A stretch of 8,227 nt of DNA from contig DDYQ01000048.1 in NCBI GenBank assembly GCA_002348005.1, positions 1 to 8,227 on the forward strand, read 5' to 3'. The DNA is from Desulfobacteraceae bacterium UBA2230. Its GTDB lineage: Bacteria > Desulfobacterota > Desulfobacteria > Desulfobacterales > Desulfosarcinaceae. Within the stretch, counting starts at the first letter, position 1. The number at the start of each line of letters is the position of its first letter. The notes beneath the pieces were generated by a model. It did not search any database, was not told the origin of the DNA, and was given only the letters and a program-made list of their open reading frames with translations. The position numbers and the translations under genes are program-made. Shown piece by piece: positions 6,731 to 8,227 of the stretch.

Positions 6731-6791
6731 ATGGGTTCCTTCGATATCACACCGATGCGCTTTCCGGCAATCCCATGTGAATACCTCGAAC

Positions 6792-6797
6792 AGGAGG
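6792..6797 (+). promoter_or_regulatory. strong ribosome binding site for the 6804 gene
   Basis: A consensus AGGAGG lies 6 bases before ATG 6804. The in-frame ATG at 6798 touches it directly and is too close to be used. The open frame extends back to 6678, but that would run through the transporter gene on the other strand. Confidence 0.7.
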
Positions 6798-6803
6798 ATG
6801 CAA

Positions 6804-7334
6804 ATGGATGAAGAAAAACGGTTTCTTAAATTTCTTACCCGGGAGATCGCTGAATTTGCGGTGATGAAAATCGTACCCCTGATCCGGGAAATGAAGTCAA
6901 GCCTTAACCGTCAAGTGTGCCACATCATCGTGCTGGTGCCCGCGAAGAAAGAGACGCACACCGATCTTTGCGGGTACCCTTATTACGAAATCGAACCTCG
7001 AGTTCTGTTTGAGTACAGTCTGGGGGACCCGGAAACGTGGCCCAGGAAATTCAACGAGATCGCCTTCAGCAAGGCCCTGCAGCTCTGGCAGGGACGCAAT
7101 GACGATCGGACGGACTGCATGCCCCATCTGCTCTTTCCCGGTGACACGCCGTTCTGGGGAGGCGTCAGAAGGTATGGCTTCGTGGTCGCCTGTTCCGGTT
7201 TCCAGCCCCGCTACGACCAGATGTTTGCGGGCCTCATCGCCGAGATATGCGCGGCCATGGCGTATGACGCCTGGATGACCAGTCCGGAAAGAACCGACAT
7301 TATCGAACACTTCAAGAGCTCATTACTATCGTGA
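6804..7334 (+). CDS. conserved-looking hypothetical protein, 176 aa
   Basis: I do not recognise this protein with confidence. It begins with a charged amphipathic region (1-38, rich in Glu, Lys and Arg), then a strand-like CHIIVLVPA (39-47). A polar middle (50-115) contains YPYYEIEPRVLFEYSLGDP, with alternating hydrophobic residues suggesting beta structure. The C-terminal half has FWGGVRRYGFVVACSGFQP (117-135) followed by a helix with DQMFAGLIAEICAAMAYDAW (138-157). That strand, small-residue turn and helix recall the last part of GlcG/HbpS heme-binding-type domains, but the resemblance is loose and a guess. Cysteines are at 39, 56, 105, 130 and 149 with no clear metal motif. There is no signal peptide or membrane helix, so it is probably cytosolic. 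Strong ribosome binding, coding-like composition and a clear start make it a real gene. It is divergent from the transporter across a 73-bp gap, and the next ORF overlaps its stop by 4 bases. Confidence 0.78.
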   Translation: MDEEKRFLKFLTREIAEFAVMKIVPLIREMKSSLNRQVCHIIVLVPAKKETHTDLCGYPYYEIEPRVLFEYSLGDPETWPRKFNEIAFSKALQLWQGRNDDRTDCMPHLLFPGDTPFWGGVRRYGFVVACSGFQPRYDQMFAGLIAEICAAMAYDAWMTSPERTDIIEHFKSSLLS

Positions 7335-7519
7335 TCGTTGTCCCGGAGAGGGAGGCTGCTGCGAAAATCAAGGGTTACGATCATGTCATTGCGCTGGTTG
7401 GCCCGGTGCCTGAAACGGCAGTTGATCCCCCTGCGGAAAGCGGTGTGCGGGTGAGCGGAATTTTGATGCCCGATCACGGAAATCCTGGGGGCGGTGCGGA
7501 TGCACTCTTGATCGAGTGA
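7331..7519 (+). CDS. possible small protein overlapping the previous stop
   Basis: A 62-residue frame opens at GTG 7331, which shares the bases GTGA with the stop of the preceding gene. This arrangement is typical of translational coupling. The product has a KIKGYDHVIALVGPVPE segment (12-28), then a Pro/Gly-rich half with GILMPDHGNPGGGADAL (43-59). No domain is recognised, and there is no signal peptide or membrane helix. No good Shine-Dalgarno lies at the normal distance, which coupling could explain. Third-position GC looks lower than in neighbouring genes. It could equally be an accidental open frame or the remnant of a longer gene. Confidence 0.38.
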   Translation: MIVVPEREAAAKIKGYDHVIALVGPVPETAVDPPAESGVRVSGILMPDHGNPGGGADALLIE

Positions 7520-7580
7520 AAAGATATTTACGGCGTCCGGGGCGAAGGGGAAATGATCTGGAGGGAGAAATTCTACCGGG

Positions 7581-7586
7581 TTGACA
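7581..7586 (+). promoter_or_regulatory. isolated -35-like box upstream of the second kinase
   Basis: A perfect TTGACA lies 68 bases before the kinase start. No acceptable -10 is seen at 16-18 bases (TTAGGC at 7604-7609 matches poorly), so this alone does not establish a promoter. Confidence 0.18.
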
Positions 7587-7643
7587 GTTCCCGGGGGCTG
7601 GTGTTAGGCAATAGATAAACCCAACTGGGCCTTCTCACACCAC

Positions 7644-7647
7644 GGAG
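7644..7647 (+). promoter_or_regulatory. ribosome binding site selecting a GTG start
   Basis: GGAG lies 7 bases before GTG 7655. The frame is closed by a TAA at 7616-7618 and no ATG occurs between, so GTG is the only good start for the kinase. Confidence 0.55.
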
Positions 7648-7654
7648 CAGGCAG

Positions 7655-8227
7655 GTGGACACACCGCAAGCATTGTATTGGTGGGGTATCGTCGGGTTCG
7701 CTCTGGCTGTGGCGGCCATTATCGGCCTGCTGGCTTTCATCGTCCTGATGCGAAAGCGGGCGCAACGTTCACTTGAAGAGAGTGAAGCATTATTCCGCTC
7801 CGATTTGGGAAACATCGGAGTCGCCATCACCTCGGCAGACAAGAAGTGGAGACGCACCAACGAACGGCTGCGCCGCATGCTGGGCTACAGCGGTGCGGAG
7901 CTGGGCGAAAAAACCTGGTTCGAAATCACCCATCCGGAAGACGTGTCGGTCGAACTGGCCTGTTTCGATCGAATGCTGGCCGGCGAGATCGACACGTATG
8001 AGATGGACAAACGGTTTCTCCGCAAAGACGGAAACGTCGTTTTTACGCACCTCAACGCCTCCTGCGTCCGCGACCCCGACGGGTCGGTCCAGTTTGTCAC
8101 GCTTTCGCTTCTGGATATCACGGACCGCAAGCGCGCCGACGAGGAAAAGGAAAGGATGAACACCCAGTCGCTTCAGTCTCAGAAGATGGAGGCGGTGGGT
8201 CATCTGGCCGGCGGCATCGCCCATGAC
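7655..8227 (+). CDS. membrane-anchored PAS sensor histidine kinase, N-terminal part
   Basis: 191 codons are visible before the right edge. Residues 1-8 are followed by one hydrophobic helix (about 9-32, GIVGFALAVAAIIGLLAFIV) and a basic MRKRAQR stop-transfer, so the protein should be anchored with nearly everything in the cytosol and no real periplasmic sensor. A PAS domain fills about 42-160, with MLGYSGAELG (75-84), THPED (92-96), KRFLRKDGN (119-127) and the closing LLDITDRKRA (152-161). A short coiled linker leads to SQKMEAVGHLAGGIAHD, the standard HisKA H-box, with His190 as phospho-acceptor. The HATPase and any receiver lie outside the window. The start is GTG 7655, supported by GGAG upstream. 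The signal is unknown. Unlike the kinase at 2253, this one has a membrane anchor and the common HisKA type instead of HisKA_3. Confidence 0.9.
   Translation, partial: MDTPQALYWWGIVGFALAVAAIIGLLAFIVLMRKRAQRSLEESEALFRSDLGNIGVAITSADKKWRRTNERLRRMLGYSGAELGEKTWFEITHPEDVSVELACFDRMLAGEIDTYEMDKRFLRKDGNVVFTHLNASCVRDPDGSVQFVTLSLLDITDRKRADEEKERMNTQSLQSQKMEAVGHLAGGIAHD

Noticed and set aside
5705..6811. Plus-strand frames across the transporter (5705-6097, 6146-6811)
   Set aside because: They are rich in Gln, His, Asp and Gly and antisense to ten clear transmembrane helices, which is the typical shadow of a hydrophobic gene.
7383..7454. 23-codon ORF starting at ATG 7383
   Set aside because: Although AAGGG lies upstream, the frame is very short, overlaps the larger 7331 frame, and shows no further support.
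1..8227. Mobile element, CRISPR array, defence island or toxin-antitoxin pair
   Set aside because: No transposase, integrase, spaced direct repeats, attachment-site-like duplications or recognised defence domains were found in any frame read.

Overview
The window looks like a GC-rich bacterial chromosome segment, most likely from Desulfobacterota (the old Deltaproteobacteria, for example the Desulfosarcina/Desulfococcus group). This is a judgement from gene content and protein style, not a database result. The pointers are two PAS-type sensor kinases, one with an H-box of the form HEDLQQLL followed by a fused NarL-like receiver and one ending in the AVGHLAGGIAHD signature, plus a stand-alone GlcD-like oxidase and an MTH1187-type thiamine-binding protein. 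No rRNA, tRNA, CRISPR array, transposase or integrase was recognised.

Layout. Bases 1-257, minus strand: the N-terminal end of a LOG-family (TIGR00730-like) Rossmann protein that runs off the left edge. Bases 258-675: a long divergent intergenic region with only weak promoter-like signals and a small hairpin. Bases 676-2109, plus: an FAD-linked oxidase of the GlcD / D-lactate dehydrogenase type, followed by a possible terminator. Bases 2253-5249, plus: a soluble 998-residue hybrid histidine kinase (coiled coil, GAF, three PAS, HisKA_3, HATPase, receiver), preceded by a plausible sigma-70 promoter and a small palindrome. Bases 5405-5698, plus: a 97-residue MTH1187/YqgV-type thiamine-binding protein. 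Bases 5804-6730, minus: a ten-helix EamA/DMT transporter, convergent with the previous gene. Bases 6804-7334, plus: an unrecognised 176-residue protein divergent from the transporter, overlapped by a possible 62-residue ORF (7331-7519). Bases 7655-8227, plus: the N-terminal part of a membrane-anchored PAS histidine kinase, cut by the window edge immediately after its phospho-acceptor histidine.

How the genes relate. Strand switches and gaps of more than 70 bp separate nearly all genes, so this is a run of mostly single-gene units and not one operon. The only tight junction is the 4-base overlap at 7331-7334. The two kinases suggest local signal transduction, but neither target is visible: the first carries its own receiver with no DNA-binding output, and the second is truncated. 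I found no convincing new multi-gene system. The items most worth following up are the unrecognised 6804-7334 protein with its overlapping small ORF, the receiver fused to a HisKA_3 kinase, and the orphan state of the GlcD-like oxidase.
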